Assembly: GCA_035235625.1 (NCBI GenBank)
Contig: CP141144.1
Coordinates: forward strand, 36,888,014 to 36,952,013
DNA from: Saururus chinensis
Taxonomy: Eukaryota; Streptophyta; Magnoliopsida; Piperales; Saururaceae
Direction of reading: 5' to 3'
Length of the DNA stretch: 64,000 nt
The position numbers and the translations under genes are program-made. The notes under the pieces are model-generated. The model worked only from the letters and a program-made list of their open reading frames with translations, did no database searches and was not told where the DNA came from. Below, piece by piece: positions 23,558 to 35,719 of this stretch (the stretch's first letter is position 1; the number at the start of each line of letters is the position of its first letter).

Positions 23558-24070
23558 AAAAAATTGAACTTTTAGCGATGGACATAGTAAAGCGTCACTA
23601 ATAGTATATGTATTTGCGACGCTATTGCTTATATGTCGCAATTATATGGCCTATTAGCGACGCTTGTATGTAGCGTCACTACTATTAATTAGTTTCCTTT
23701 TTAAAAAATTCAAACCTATTAGCGACAGTGGGTAAAGCGTTGCTAATAGTAAAGGTAATAGTGACGCCATAGATTTAGCGTCGCGCATACTTATACTATT
23801 AGCGACGCTTTACTTCAAGCGTCGCCAATAACTTACTTTTTTGAAATAAAGCTGAAACCTTGTAGCAACGCTCTTAGACGAGCGTCGCTAATAGTGTATA
23901 ATTCTTGCAATGTTATGTTCCCGATGTCTTTATTACATTACCATCAGCGACGCTCATTTGTGAGCCGAAACCTTGTAGCGACGACGCTCATTTGTGAGCC
24001 GAAACCTTGTAGCGACGCTCATTTGTGAGGGTCGCTAATAGCATTATTTCTATAAAAAAATATAAGAAAT

Positions 24071-24986
24071 CTTATTTTCTTTCCTCCCTCTCCCTCTCTC
24101 TTCTCTTTTCTCTTGCCTCCCTCTCCCTATCCTCCCTCTCTCTCCACCCTCTCTCTCCTCCCCTACCTCCCTCTCTCTCCTCCCTCCCTCTCTCTCACTC
24201 TCTCTCCTATTTTCTCCCTCCCTCTCTTTCTTCTCTTTTCTCTCTCCTCCCTACCTCCCTCTCTCTCCTCTCTTCTCTTTTCTCTCTCCTCCCTCCCTCC
24301 CTCCCTCCCTCTCTCTCCCCACTCTCTCCACCCCCTCTCTCTCCTTCCTCCCTCTCTCTTCTCTTTTCTCTCTCCTCCCTCTCCCTATCTTCCCTCTCTT
24401 TCTCTCCACCCTCACTCTCTCCTCTCTTCTCTCTCCTCCCTACCTCCCTCTCTCTCCTATTTTCTCTCTCCTCCCTCTCTCTCTCCTATTTTCTCCCTCC
24501 CTCTCTCTCTCTTCTCTTTTCTCTCTTCTCCCTCCCTCCCTCTCTCTCTCTCTCTCTCCCTCCCTCTCTCTCTCCTCTCTCTCCACCCCTCTCTCTCCTC
24601 CCTCCCCCTCTCTCTTCTCTTTTCTCTCTCCTCCCTCCCCCTCTCTTCTCTTTTCTCTCTCCTCCCTCTCACTCTCTCTTCTCTCTTCTCTTTTCTCGCT
24701 CCTCCCTCTCCCTCTCTCTTCTCTTTTCTCTCTCCTCCCTCCCTCCCTCCCTCTCTCCTCTCTCTCCACCCCTCTCTCTCCTCCCTCCCTCCCTCTCTTA
24801 TCTTTTCTCTCCCTCCCTCTCTCTCTATCACTCTCTCTCCTCCCTCCCTCTCTCCCATTCTCTCTCCTATTATCTCTCTCTTCCCTATCTCTCTCTCCTC
24901 CCTCCCTCTCCCCTCTTCTCTCTCTTTCCTACCTCCCTCTCTCTCTCTCCTATTTTCTCTCTCCTCCCTCCCTCTCCTCTTTTTTC
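24071..24986. repeat. Long pyrimidine tract of 0.9 kb
   Basis: Nearly pure C/T on the plus strand (CTCCCTCCCTCTCT units with TCTTCTCTTTTCTCTC interruptions), the strand-opposite of the purine tracts in the left half. Roughly complementary to 22628-23557. Confidence 0.9.
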
Positions 24987-25709
24987 ATTGTCGCTTTCCC
25001 CCTTTTTGCGACGCTTCAACTGGAAGCGTTGCAAATAGCTTTGCGCAGGCAAAATTTTGCCGCAGGGGAAAATTCCCTGCAAGGGCAAATTTAGCCCGCA
25101 AGCTTTAAATCCCCCTCTCCTATCTCACTGGTCTCCCATGCTCGTCGTCCACAAACCATCGCCGGCAACCACCGGACCCCCGGCGATCACCACCCGTCGT
25201 TCGTCCCCTGGAGAACAGTCCTCCATCAGCCACTCCACTCTCGCTTTCCCCGGTTCCCCTCTTCTATTTCACTGATCCCCGGCCAACCTGCGACCACCTG
25301 CCGGTCACAATCCCCTGTGACCACCTCCTGGAGGCTAGGGCCCCGGCGACTGTTCCCCCTTCTCTCACTGGTTTCCCCCGCCCCACTCCTTCCCCTCCTC
25401 TCGTCCACTCAGCTCCTCCCTCCCACTTTTGAGCCTCCGCCCCGCTCTTCTCTGCTGCCGCCGCCCACAGCCTCCGCCCCGCGCTTTTGGGGGCTGGTGG
25501 GCGTCAACCTCGTGCTGCCAGTGACTTCAACCTCTCTGTCGAGAGGTTGAAGACGACCCATAGAAGCGGGTCTCTCGACCCGCTTCTACGGGTCACCACC
25601 GACCCGCGGGAGTGCAGGTCTTCATTGACATGCACGAACGCGGGTCTTCAATGACCCGTATCAGTCGGGTCTTCAATGACCCGACCGGTTTACTATTCTT
25701 TTTCTTTTT

Positions 25710-26045
25710 TAGCGATGCTTTGATAAGCGTCGCCAATAGTATTTTTTAAATTTTTTATAAAAATATATTATTAGAGACGGTGTTTATAGCGTCGCTAATA
25801 ATGGTTTTTTTAGCGACACTTGCTTTAATTTTTGTTTTTTAAAACTTAATAGCGATGTTTTGTTAAACGTCGCTAAAGCGTTTTAGAAAAGCGTCGTTAA
25901 TATTAGCGACGCTATTGCTAAGCGTCGCTAATGAGCAGTTGCGACGGGACTATTTTCGACACTTCTAGCGACGCTTTTTAAGTGTCGCTAATGGTCATTA
26001 GCGTCGCTTAGGCTATTATTAGCTACGCTTAAAAGCGTCGCTACT
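25710..26045. repeat. 3' subterminal palindrome array of CACTA B
   Basis: TAGCGACGCT / AGCGTCGCTA motifs up to the last GCGTCGCTACTAG before the terminus. Mirror partner of the array at 21183-21590. Confidence 0.75.
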
Positions 26046-26061
26046 AGTGGATTTTGTTGTG

Positions 26062-26064
26062 TAT
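26062..26064. repeat. Target-site duplication TAT, right
   Basis: Matches 21164-21166; three bases is the standard CACTA duplication length. Confidence 0.75.
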
Positions 26065-27480
26065 GAAGGTGTCTTGGCTAAAAATGTTAACTCTAGAGTT
26101 TAAGAACATAATAATGAGTAAAAAAGAGACAATTTTTAAATACTATGCTAAATTTTCAGACATAGTGAACACGTGATCAACTAAGGAAAGTTTTGAATAC
26201 TTGTTGTGAGAAAGTTGTTAAGGTTCTTATCCATGAAATTCAAAATTTAGGTGGCTGCCACTAATGAATTAAAAAATATTGACACCTTAGACATTGAAGA
26301 GTTAGTTGGAAACCTTAGAACTTTTGAGATGAAGGAAGAGTCTTGTGACAACAAAAGGAGTTGCTTGAAAAGTTCAAGGGAACACAAAATCCCCTAAAAA
26401 CATCTAAAAGAACTTCTAAGAAAAATAAATTATTAAACACATTAGAAGAATATGAAGAGTCTGATGATAATGAAGAACTAATATTTTTATTAGATAAGAA
26501 CTTCAAGAAATTCTTGAAAACTCTGAACATTAGATTTGGCAATAAGGGATAAAATTCTGGGAAGAGATAAGGAGATAAGAGAGATGAGAGGCAAACTAAA
26601 TAAGACAAGAAGAGTTTGAGATGCTTTGAATGTGGTAAGTTAGGTTACTTTGTTGTTGATTGTCCTAACATTGATTCTAACAATTCATCAAATTAAAAGC
26701 CTAATTAATCAAAGGAGTTTGATCATAAGAAAAAGGGCAATGTACTTTAAGCAACTTACTCTGATGAGATCTCTTCTGAAAAAGAAGAACTATGCAACTA
26801 TACAACTTTTTATATAAGAGTGAAGGATGATGGTTCAGAAGAAGATTCTCAGAAGTCCACTTCTCTTGAAGAGAACTCAGAATCTGAGGATGAGTTTGAT
26901 GAGTAAGTAATTCCTCCAACAATTCTTAGTCTTGACTAAGAAACCTTGAGAGAGTTTGGGAAGAAAGAGGATGAACTAGTTTTGTCTTATCAAGAGGCAA
27001 ATAGATTAGTGGAGTTGAATAACAAACTTAAAAGAGAGGTGCATGACCTTAAGAAAGACCTAGAAAGTGATAATGAGAAGTCTAGTACTCTCAATATATA
27101 ACTTATGTCCTCTAAAGAGAAATTAGATGTATTCAAGAGTGGGAAGAACAAGTTGAAAATTATACTTAGCATTGGTCAAACCGACAAAATGGGCTTAGGT
27201 TTTAGGAATTGATTGACTACCCCCTTAGAAAACCTACTATCTTTGTGAAGGCAAAAAAGAGTGACAAAAACCCTAAAATAGTGAACTACCTACCTAGGCC
27301 AAGAGTGAAAGTTGGAAGGATAGGTTCTAGTATTATGGGTGTGTGTGCTATTTATCATACTAAGACCCATACTATAAGAGAGAATGTCCTAATAATTACC
27401 TTTTCAAACCTAGATCAAAGAAGAATGAGAAGAAACATATTACCGCTAAGTTATCCCACCAAGTGTCAGAAAAGAAGATA

Positions 27481-29362
27481 GAGTTTGGGTAAATAGGGTT
27501 GATCTTCAAGCTTTAAGGGATTAATTAGGAAGATCAAGGAAGTCTACCTTAGGTTGACTTAGGATTAAATGACTAGGTAAGACTAAGGAGTCTCAAATCT
27601 CTAAGTAAAATATTCAGATTTATGTCCATGTTTTAATTCTTTTTATCATTTGGACATTCATTTTTTTTATTTTTTTGCATTTTACTTTGTTTTTAAATTC
27701 GTAGATTTTGAATTAAAAAAACAAACAAAATAGAATATCATAAAAAAACACAAAAAATTAGAGTATCTTTTGCTTGGTTTTGCAATTTGCTTTGTTTTGG
27801 CTATTGATAAGTTCAGCTCTTGAGATATATTGAGATTAATTTTCTTTTAATCTGAAAAGCAACATGATTAGTGATCAAATATACCTTAACAAAGAGAATG
27901 ATACCCCAAGGAGAATCAATTTGATTTTCTTTTGCTTGATGTTGCAATTCTCTTATTTAAAAAAACTGGCACACATCATGTTGAGACTCAAGTTACCTTT
28001 AAGTATGAACATGAAGAGAGAATTCTTATACATAAATTGAGTTAGGTGTTTGGATTTTAGTGAAGTCTAGGTGATCAAATTAGAGGATTTATTTAGAATT
28101 CAAAATAAAATTTTATGTAATGTAATTCAATGTTTATGAGTCTTATGTAATTTAATATATCTTTAGATATTGGAATTGTTCTTATAAAGGCAATGGGGAA
28201 GGGCTACCTACTTAGGCCAGCCTAGGCTATTGTGTAGCTTCCATCTGCTTGAAATCAAGAAAAATGAATGAAAAATAAAGAAAAAATGAAAAAAATGAAT
28301 AATACAAGTAGAGATGATTCAAAAAAAGCTAAGCACTATAAAAATGATTTGAGTAAAATATAATCACTTAGAAAAAGGTATGGACATATTGATTATGAGC
28401 TTTTGATTGTTTTTATCTTTTTAGAAAAATCATGTACATAGATTCTAGTTAAAGTGAGTTGAAAATTATGAACTTAAGTCTTTACTAGGGTCTAAATAAA
28501 TTTGTCTCTGTTTGGTTAAGAGTGATCTTGCAAGACTCAAGATTAAAAGAGACAAGAGTTTACTACATTTGTGGTGTTCTTTAAAAACTAATAAAAGAGG
28601 ATTAATGTGTCAAAAAGAAGAGAATAAAATTGACAATCACATACCAATCGAGTTGACTAATCTAAGGCAAGGTATTAATGAACATAATCTATGGATGCAC
28701 TTAGGTTAAAGGAAAATTAATTAAAACATTGTCAAAATGTGATCAACTTTGCTTATGTTCATTCTTTGAATTTTAAGTTCAGTTCTGGATGTCAAGTTTT
28801 CTTATTTTGGTGGGAAGTGTCTTGAAATATTTTTAGGAGTTTATTGAAATTTTATATTTGAAGAAAAAACCTGAATTTATTTAAAGACCTTTTGATTTTT
28901 TGCACCGAAGCACTGTTTTAAATTTGAACAAAGCTCATTTCAAGTCTATTCGAGTCTATTCAATTCCAAACTCTACCAAAGAGTTCCCAAAGGCAAATAG
29001 AGGTGATTTGAGGAAGTTTTGCACACTTCCATATCAGATTCCCACTTCGATTTCAAGATTTTCTCCACGGTCATGGTGAATACTAAATCAATTTTTTTTA
29101 TTTGTAGTAGATTTTCAACTAATTTAAATGAGTTTTGAAATGATATGATTGTTAGAAATAGTTAGATCTACCTTATTCTTAAATGTCATGTGAGTTGTCT
29201 GTCGAGAGGTCCACAACAGGAGGTTTCATTGGTTGCTTACCCCATGACACTTGATTTTGCTTGCTACAAGTCTTAGATCAGTATAATATTTGGCATGCTA
29301 GGAAGGAGAGAGTTGATCGGACAATGACACATTCTATATCTCCAAACACAGTCTGAGAATGA
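27481..29362 (+). other. Copia-derived or unassigned DNA
   Basis: Continuation downstream of the gag remnant without any recognisable protease, integrase or RT motif. AT-rich with frequent stops in every frame. Probably the decayed interior of the copia element, largely deleted. Confidence 0.4.
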
Positions 29363-29367
29363 GTTAG
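29363..29367. repeat. Target-site duplication GTTAG, left
   Basis: GTTAG before the LTR start TGTAACATCC; the same five bases follow the LTR at 35715-35719. Confidence 0.85.
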
Positions 29368-30077
29368 TGTAACATCCTGATAGGGGTCTGAAACATAGAA
29401 TCGGGATTATAAATTCTTATAAAAATAAGGAGCGACAAAGTTTGAGTGAGAGAGATGTAACCTTCCTCTAAGCACTATGGAGATTAAGTGCTCAATTGCG
29501 CGTAGGTAAAAACAAACTTAATTTTAATCTTATTTTGGATGGGGCCAACATTGTGGTGTCGTTAGTTGCCTACATATGTATTGGATAACATCAAGATGTT
29601 ATTCCAATACGATCAAATATAAACATAGTTCTGCCTAACGGCTAATACATGCATTAAGTAGTCCAAAATCATATACATCAAAATACGTATATCCAAATAT
29701 TTAATCAATGTCATACGAAAATCATCGGAGTGAAACAGAAACTAACAAATCCGCGAAAATACACATCCCGCTCTATCATAGAGCATAGAAAAATATATCA
29801 GAGCAGATTGGATCATATCAGATCACATCAAAACTCATTTGACCATATCAAATCATATTAGATTAGATCAGAGCATATCAGATCAAAACATAGCATATCA
29901 GAGCTTATCAGATAATATTAGATCAAAGCATATCAGAAAACATCATGTCAGAGCATAACATATATCTTAATTAGCACATGTATTCATATAATCATATATT
30001 AAATTAGAAGATCATATACCCCCCTATAATTCCGAAAGTAGCGGTGTTCAAAGTTACTCCTTCATTTAGGGCATCCT

Positions 30078-33000
30078 TGTAACGCCTGAGATTTTTCATA
30101 TATTTTCCTTAAAATTCAAGGAAAATTTTTACAATATAACGATGGTAAATCGAAGGAAAAATGATGAAATTAAAACCTGTAAAAGCAGTTTATAATTTAA
30201 ACACTAAACATCAATTTTCCATCTAAATTTTTCCTCATTCGATCAAACATCGTACGGTCAAAGAAAATATCCTCAGGTGCTACTCGAAAATAGACGTACG
30301 ACTAAATTACCATGATCATGGATTTTTAAATACAAATAACTCCCAGATGTACCCGAGTACAAGTCCCAAAACAGTCTACATTTTGATCCAAACTATAAGT
30401 CCAAAAGGTGCAAACACTTAAATCTCATCTCACCCAATACATTAGATCGTGGCGCAAAAGATACTCAATTTGAGTCAAGTACACCTGAATCAAAGGGGAA
30501 ACACTTCTTCGCATAAACGAGCATCCATCTCCAGAAGCTCTCCAACACAACCTGCAAAAGCCTCCCGAACCACGGGGCTAAAAATATAGGGTAATGAGTA
30601 TTTTCATACTCAGTAGGAAAATACCCAGTAGGGTAATCTAAATAGTGAACTCAATAAGTTCATAAATACATGCGTTCATGCAACTCAAACATGAAGCAAT
30701 CAACATATAACAATCGTATACATATGCATATAAGCACGCATAACACACCATCAAACCAAACTTATACAAACACCCTTAATCTGGGTCTTACAAACTTACT
30801 CATACCATCGTACGCTAACTCATACAACTTACACGTACTTGTATGACCTTACTCGTACAATCTTACACTTATTATTGTACTCATATTCAAATCTTACAGT
30901 CGTGCATACTCATAATTATACGCTTACTCAAAAACGCACATACTCAGTCATACAGTCATATACATAATATCGACCACTAAAGCTCATTACAACTGATAAG
31001 CTCCAGCATCGAAAAGGAAAAGAATGCCACTAAGGCATCACCTTAACCTCTGGGGAGTGACTAGATGCCATGGACTTTTTCGAAGGTAAGGCACACCTAT
31101 GCTCATGGGGCACAGGATCAAACAGGTAAGAGTAGATCCATGTTACTACTTACCTGAGCGCGCAACATACACCCACACATAAGGGGTCATACAATTGCCC
31201 ACACATAAGGGGTCTTATAGTGCCATACTTGCCCACCATTATGGGTCTTATAGTGTCAGTGCCACTCTTGGGCAGAAATCATAGAGTGCCTCTTAGGCGG
31301 AATCATACAATGCCACTCCTGGGCATGAACATAGAGTGCCACTCTTGGGCAAAATCATACAACGTTCTCAATAGAGCATCAAACGTCTGGGCTTCATACA
31401 GCACACAGACCAAATCAAAAACATACACCGCTCTCAACAGAGCATCAGATGTCTAGTGCTCTATACAGCACACAGACAACATCCTGCAGGATAAACACCA
31501 TGGTAAGACATGATAAATGCTCAACCGACTCATTATCGGCTAGGTCAAACACGGAACTTAATCTGTCGAACCCATAGGTCTCAAACTCACAACGTTATTA
31601 TTAGCTTTCTTATAATTCAAGTTTGAATTAAGTAAATTATGCAGTACAATTATGCTACACAAACTCATAGTGCTTGACTGATCAAACCGAAGCTAAGCCC
31701 GATTGAAACCTTAGTTCGTCAAGGCAGCAGACTTCACTTACTCGTCCAAGTCACAACATAGCTCACCATACACAAATCCTTATGTAATCATACAGCCTCT
31801 GTCATCCATCTTATGGTCAAAACATCTTACTTGCATTGTCAAATTGAGCTCCTCATAGCAGATCCCCGTTATCATCTTCTTACTTAATTCCTCATTTATT
31901 ATACTTACTTTTCACTTCATAATTTATACATTATGCTTGTACAATTATGCATGCTCTTACTATCTAATAAACCCTCATAAGTCTCCAAGCCTAAGTCCTC
32001 TTACTTACCGAACACCTAATGTATGCTCTAAACCAAACTAATCCATTTCAAATCCTCACTCATCAAACTTACCTTCTCTATCTTCCGTCATACACTTACA
32101 CATCCAAATTCACATCCAACTTCGTACCAAACCCTTGCCACTTCTTACCGTCCATTGCCCATACCTCTGCCCACACACAGAGTCCACATACGTAACTTAC
32201 TCACAATCTCTAGCCATCACTAGCATGTATATCAAACACATATGTAGCACACTAATGCATTCGCTAGCCATCACTAGCGCATACACATTTCACATACATA
32301 AAACATGCTTACAACTCACATACATAACATATGCATCTCAACGTGGCATAATTCATTCTCTTGCATCATGCAAACAAGTCATGATTTAATATCCAAAACA
32401 TAGAATCATACAATCCTAGAATGCTGCTACTCATTCAAAGCATGCTATCATGACATTACGAGTTCAAAGCTCCCCTACCTCGTAATCATGACGTTTGATG
32501 GTGAGCACACAACGGTGGCAGCGTCAGTGGAGGAGTTGGCCGTCAAAACCATTGCCTAGCTGAGAAAGTTGTTGTCCCGAGGTTTTAGGAAGCGCCAGAA
32601 CTACTCACGGCTAAATTGGGGGACACAGATCAATGCAGAAAATCCGCGATCCACGGTGGCACACTGGGGGCGGCTGGGAGAAAGATCGTGCCAATGAGTA
32701 GCAGGTGTGATCAGAATGCAGGGTGTACTCACTAAAATTTGACCGATGGTTGAACAATACCCAACCAGTCACAAGACGTCGAAATCGGCCGTGGACAGCA
32801 CGCAACGGTGTCGATTTCGCTTTTACAAGGGACCACATATGGGCGAAGGGCGTGGGGCGACACTAAAGGACGGAGGAGAGGTGGTGGACGACTCAGATGT
32901 CAACTCTAGATGATGGCGTAGCCATCCGACAATCAGGCGGCTCCAAAATGGCGCCAAAACCCTAACCCGCACACGTAGCAACTTGCACACACGGCCAAAG

Positions 33001-34531
33001 GGAGGGGGATAGGCTAAACAGAGGCGGTCCAAGGCTCATAAGGGTCCGACAGGGCTAAGGCCCTAGTGGGGACCAATCGAAATGATGACATCGCTGATCA
33101 CCACCCACAACCGAAACAATAGGTGCGGGCGGCTATACATCTCGCACGGCAAAGGACGGGAGAAATGTTCAGGGTCGAGCAAAGGCCGTGAGGCCATCAC
33201 TGGCCAAGGCATGTGTAGGTGAATTTGTCCACCTTCGATCAAGCTAAGTCATACAAATTCTTGCCAGAGGCCGTCCGGTACCGATGACATAAAATGGGCA
33301 AGAGGGGTCAATGTCCGGAAATGCTGGTGAGCGGAATTAGCTACGGCTACTGCCCATTGGGAGGAGCTGGGGTCAGACGAGGTCAAACCAGCCTAGGTGG
33401 GGCCATCACTAAGACAAGGCTGGTCAAACATGGCCCACAGCTATAGCGGAATGGTCCTCGTTCAATCGGTTCACGCTACACACACTAGGAAACGGCATAC
33501 GGGAAAGTGGCCCATTCCAGGCGGCTGCTAAGATGGGGGCAGATAGGGCCAACTGTCTAGGCTGGAGCAGCCATGTCGTCATCACCGGTCCAAGGTAGAG
33601 CCAAATGGCAGACGACAATTTTCTGCAGCTCATCAGAGAATCAAAATATAGTAAGGCAAAGGCTCGGGTTTTGTGGACAAGCACATCAACCGGCGAGCAA
33701 CGGATTTCGTTCCAATGGAACGGACGGGACGAGGGCTAAACCGGGCTGGGTGGAAACATCCACTATTGTTGCCAGGCCGGAGAGAAGCCGAACAAAGGTG
33801 TGGTGGGTCAAGTTCGGCGTCTGGCTACTGGCGGCAGCTAGTGAACCCAGTCACGGCCAAAAACATGGAAGATGAGGGACTGGCCGGGAGAACCCAGTAA
33901 GGGTAGAGCGGCCATGGGGGTGGCGGAGCTGGCTGGGGGCTAACCATGCAGTCACCGGCCTGTGGCTGGCCGGACGGATGCTGGGTGGAGCTGTCTTCGG
34001 CAAAAGGCAGCAACTTCTGGCAAGCCGTGGCCAGCCGGTCAGCCAACGCCGGCCCACGGTGGTGGCGGAATCAACTCAATATAGAGAGAGGGAATGGGGG
34101 CTAACCGGAACGATCCAAGTGGGGGAGCCGGTGGGACTGGCCAGGGAGGCGGCCTGTGGCTGGCCAGACGGAGGCCGGGCGGAGCCCACCGGCCACTACT
34201 GGCACCGCAATAGCAAGAATAGAGTGAGAGGGAGAAGAGACCGCAGCTTCTCGTTGCTTCCGGAACGGGATCGGGCAAGCCCGACCCTGATTTTTATTTT
34301 TCTTTTCTTTTTTTTTCTTTTCTCTCCTTATATCTTGTGCTCTCTCAATCTCTTTCAATTTTCACTCCGTAAGTGCGCGCCTAGGCCCGCTGCCTACAAC
34401 TGAACCCCACACCCGACTACGGGTACAAATACCAAGGCCAAATACACCGAAGCGTCATATTTTTCTAGCGAAAATGATCAAAAATAGCAAAAAAATTACA
34501 ATAAATTGTAGGAAATATCAGGGACATTATA
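30078..34531 (+). mobile_element. Family B long LTR (about 4.45 kb), likely solo
   Basis: Starts TGTAACGCCTGAGATTTTTC and ends CAGGGACATTATA, with flanks ATCCT (30073-30077) and GTCCT (34532-34536), a target duplication with one mismatch. Related starts occur at 38920 and 62310 and a related end at 12677. The left half has CATACTCAGTAGGAAAATACCCAGT-type wording and an array of short GGGCAGAA / CATACAGTGCC units; the right half is GC-rich with many overlapping non-conserved ORFs. No coding domain is present. LTR identity is inferred from ends and duplication; no internal region has been seen in this window. Confidence 0.7.
31190..31480 (+). repeat. Short tandem motif array in family B LTR, copy 1
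   Basis: Repeated 25-30-base units of the form CATAxAGTGCCACTCTTGGGCAxAA, followed by CTCTCAACAGAGCATCA units. The same array recurs in the other family B copies at about 40010-40240 and 63410-63690. Confidence 0.75.
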
Positions 34532-35714
34532 GTCCTCCTCTTCACTTCCAGAGATGGAGGGTAGAGCCACTTCCTGCTCCAAAATGTTTCTCTCATTCTG
34601 CCCAAAGGCAACAGACAGACATTCCCTTTTCCCTAGGTTTTTCTAACTCTTTATGCCCATAAGCGGCGGACAAAATCTTCCCTTACCTGGAGACACTTCT
34701 CACTTTCCGTACCCTTAGGTGGCAGACAGAGCATCTCCTTACCCGGGGATCTTCTCACATTTTGCGCTTGTAGCTGGTGGACATAGACTCCCCTTATCCA
34801 GGGACACCTCACATTCTACGCCCATAGGTGGTGGACATAACCTCCCCCTAACTAGGGATGCATCTCACAGTGCGTGGCCCATTGGTGAAGGACGAAGTCT
34901 CTCCTTAATTCGGGCCACTTCTCTTGATGTGGGCTAGAGCCTCCTCTTGCTCCTGGTCACTTCTCTCGATTTCAACCTAAGGGCATTGGGCAGAGTCTCC
35001 TCATGCCCTGGGACATTTCCTCTTCTCTAGAGTTACCAACTTGAGGAGTGGACACTTTTATAGCATAGAACACCCTCAAATTAGCTAAGAATGCTCTTGA
35101 ACATATGAAACTTACTTAGAATGAGCTAGAAACCTCCTCTGGAAGATCACACAGAGTTTTGCATTTATAGTGAAAAACTCACGAGCCATTGGAGTGACGG
35201 TGTAGCTCTTACGCGCTTGCCTCATGTCACAGCCTGTGTCACAAGGGCCCTGTGCAGAGATGCACGGTGCAGCTCTTACGTCGCGGCTCGCGCAGCACAG
35301 CTCGAGCCACTGGCATTATCGATGATGCTAGCTATTTCGTCCTTTTCTCATTTTTATTAATATTTTAATCAAATATTTTTCCAACTTCAACATGCAATAT
35401 CTTCTTACTCCAAGTTGGAATTAAGCATTCTTAGTACTGATGGACTCGTATCAATGAGCTCTTCAAAACTAGAACATGCATGAGCAGGTTATCCCACACT
35501 TTCCAAGTGGGTCCTGCCTATGTGATGTGCTTCCCAAGGTAATAACTTTTGCTACTGGCCTCTATTTCGGGTATTTTTTGATTCGTTATGCTCCTTACTT
35601 CGAGATATAGCCATATACGGGATTTTATCTTTTAAACCCCCTAAAACTTTTCTAAAATTACATAATTACCCCTCATACCTTGGGTTAGATGTAATCAAAA
35701 AACATGGTGTCATA

Positions 35715-35719
35715 GTTAG
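35715..35719. repeat. Target-site duplication GTTAG, right
   Basis: Matches 29363-29367 exactly. Confidence 0.85.

Larger units (their letters stand above)
21167..26061 (+). mobile_element. CACTA transposon B, non-autonomous, both ends present
   Basis: Begins CACTACAACAAAAT (21167) and ends ATTTTGTTGTG (26061), the inverted complement except that the terminal AGT of ...TTGTAGTG is missing. It is flanked by TAT on both sides, and removing it with one TAT rejoins a copia gag phase. Layout: palindrome array (21180-21600); purine tracts (21613-22455) with a palindrome break; palindromes (22530-22580); a 0.9 kb purine tract (22628-23557); palindromes (23570-24040); a 0.9 kb pyrimidine tract (24071-24986); GCAAAATTTTGC motifs; a GC-rich segment (25100-25690); palindromes (25710-26045). 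No transposase is encoded; all long ORFs are Ser/Leu or Arg/Glu low-complexity translations. The altered 3' terminus may have left it immobile. Confidence 0.85.
20845..27480 (+). pseudogene. Ty1/copia gag remnant split by CACTA element B
   Basis: The left part reads FENRMRAFIQVLDGN (about 20880), then WDENETKFANQNSKALSVLF and LQHKLISNCISTKVA, a copia UBN2-type gag. It stops at the CACTA insertion (21166) and resumes at 26062 with YEGVLAKNV, rejoining the coding phase across one copy of the TAT duplication. The right part gives VAATNELKNIDTLDIEELVG (about 26255), EELIFLLDKNFKKFLK (26470) and a CCHC-type zinc knuckle CFECGKLGYFVVDC (26622-26663) in which Tyr replaces the His ligand. A charged coiled-coil region (26940-27100) and NIGQTDKMGLGF-like wording (about 27165) follow. 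Many stops and frameshifts show that it is dead. Confidence 0.85.
29368..35714 (+). mobile_element. Solo LTR of family A, itself interrupted
   Basis: Starts TGTAACATCCTGATAGG and carries family A landmarks: GGGCCAACATTGTGGTGTCG, TTGCCTACATATGTATTGGA and GTTCTGCCTAACGGCTAATA. After a 4.45 kb insertion (30078-34531) it continues with the ACATAACCTCCCC series and the terminal block CTCGTATCAATGAGC ... GGTTAGATGTAATC ... TGTCATA. The perfect GTTAG duplication and the absence of an internal region or second LTR identify a solo LTR left by LTR-LTR recombination. It landed in the copia remnant. Confidence 0.8.

Noticed and set aside
22595..23641. Minus-strand ORFs of 348 and 324 residues, and similar Ser/Leu-rich or Arg/Glu-rich ORFs at 9187-10697, 21611-22466 and 24025-25108
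   Set aside because: They are translations of CT/GA repeats, open in several frames at once, with no varied composition or start context. Not proteins.
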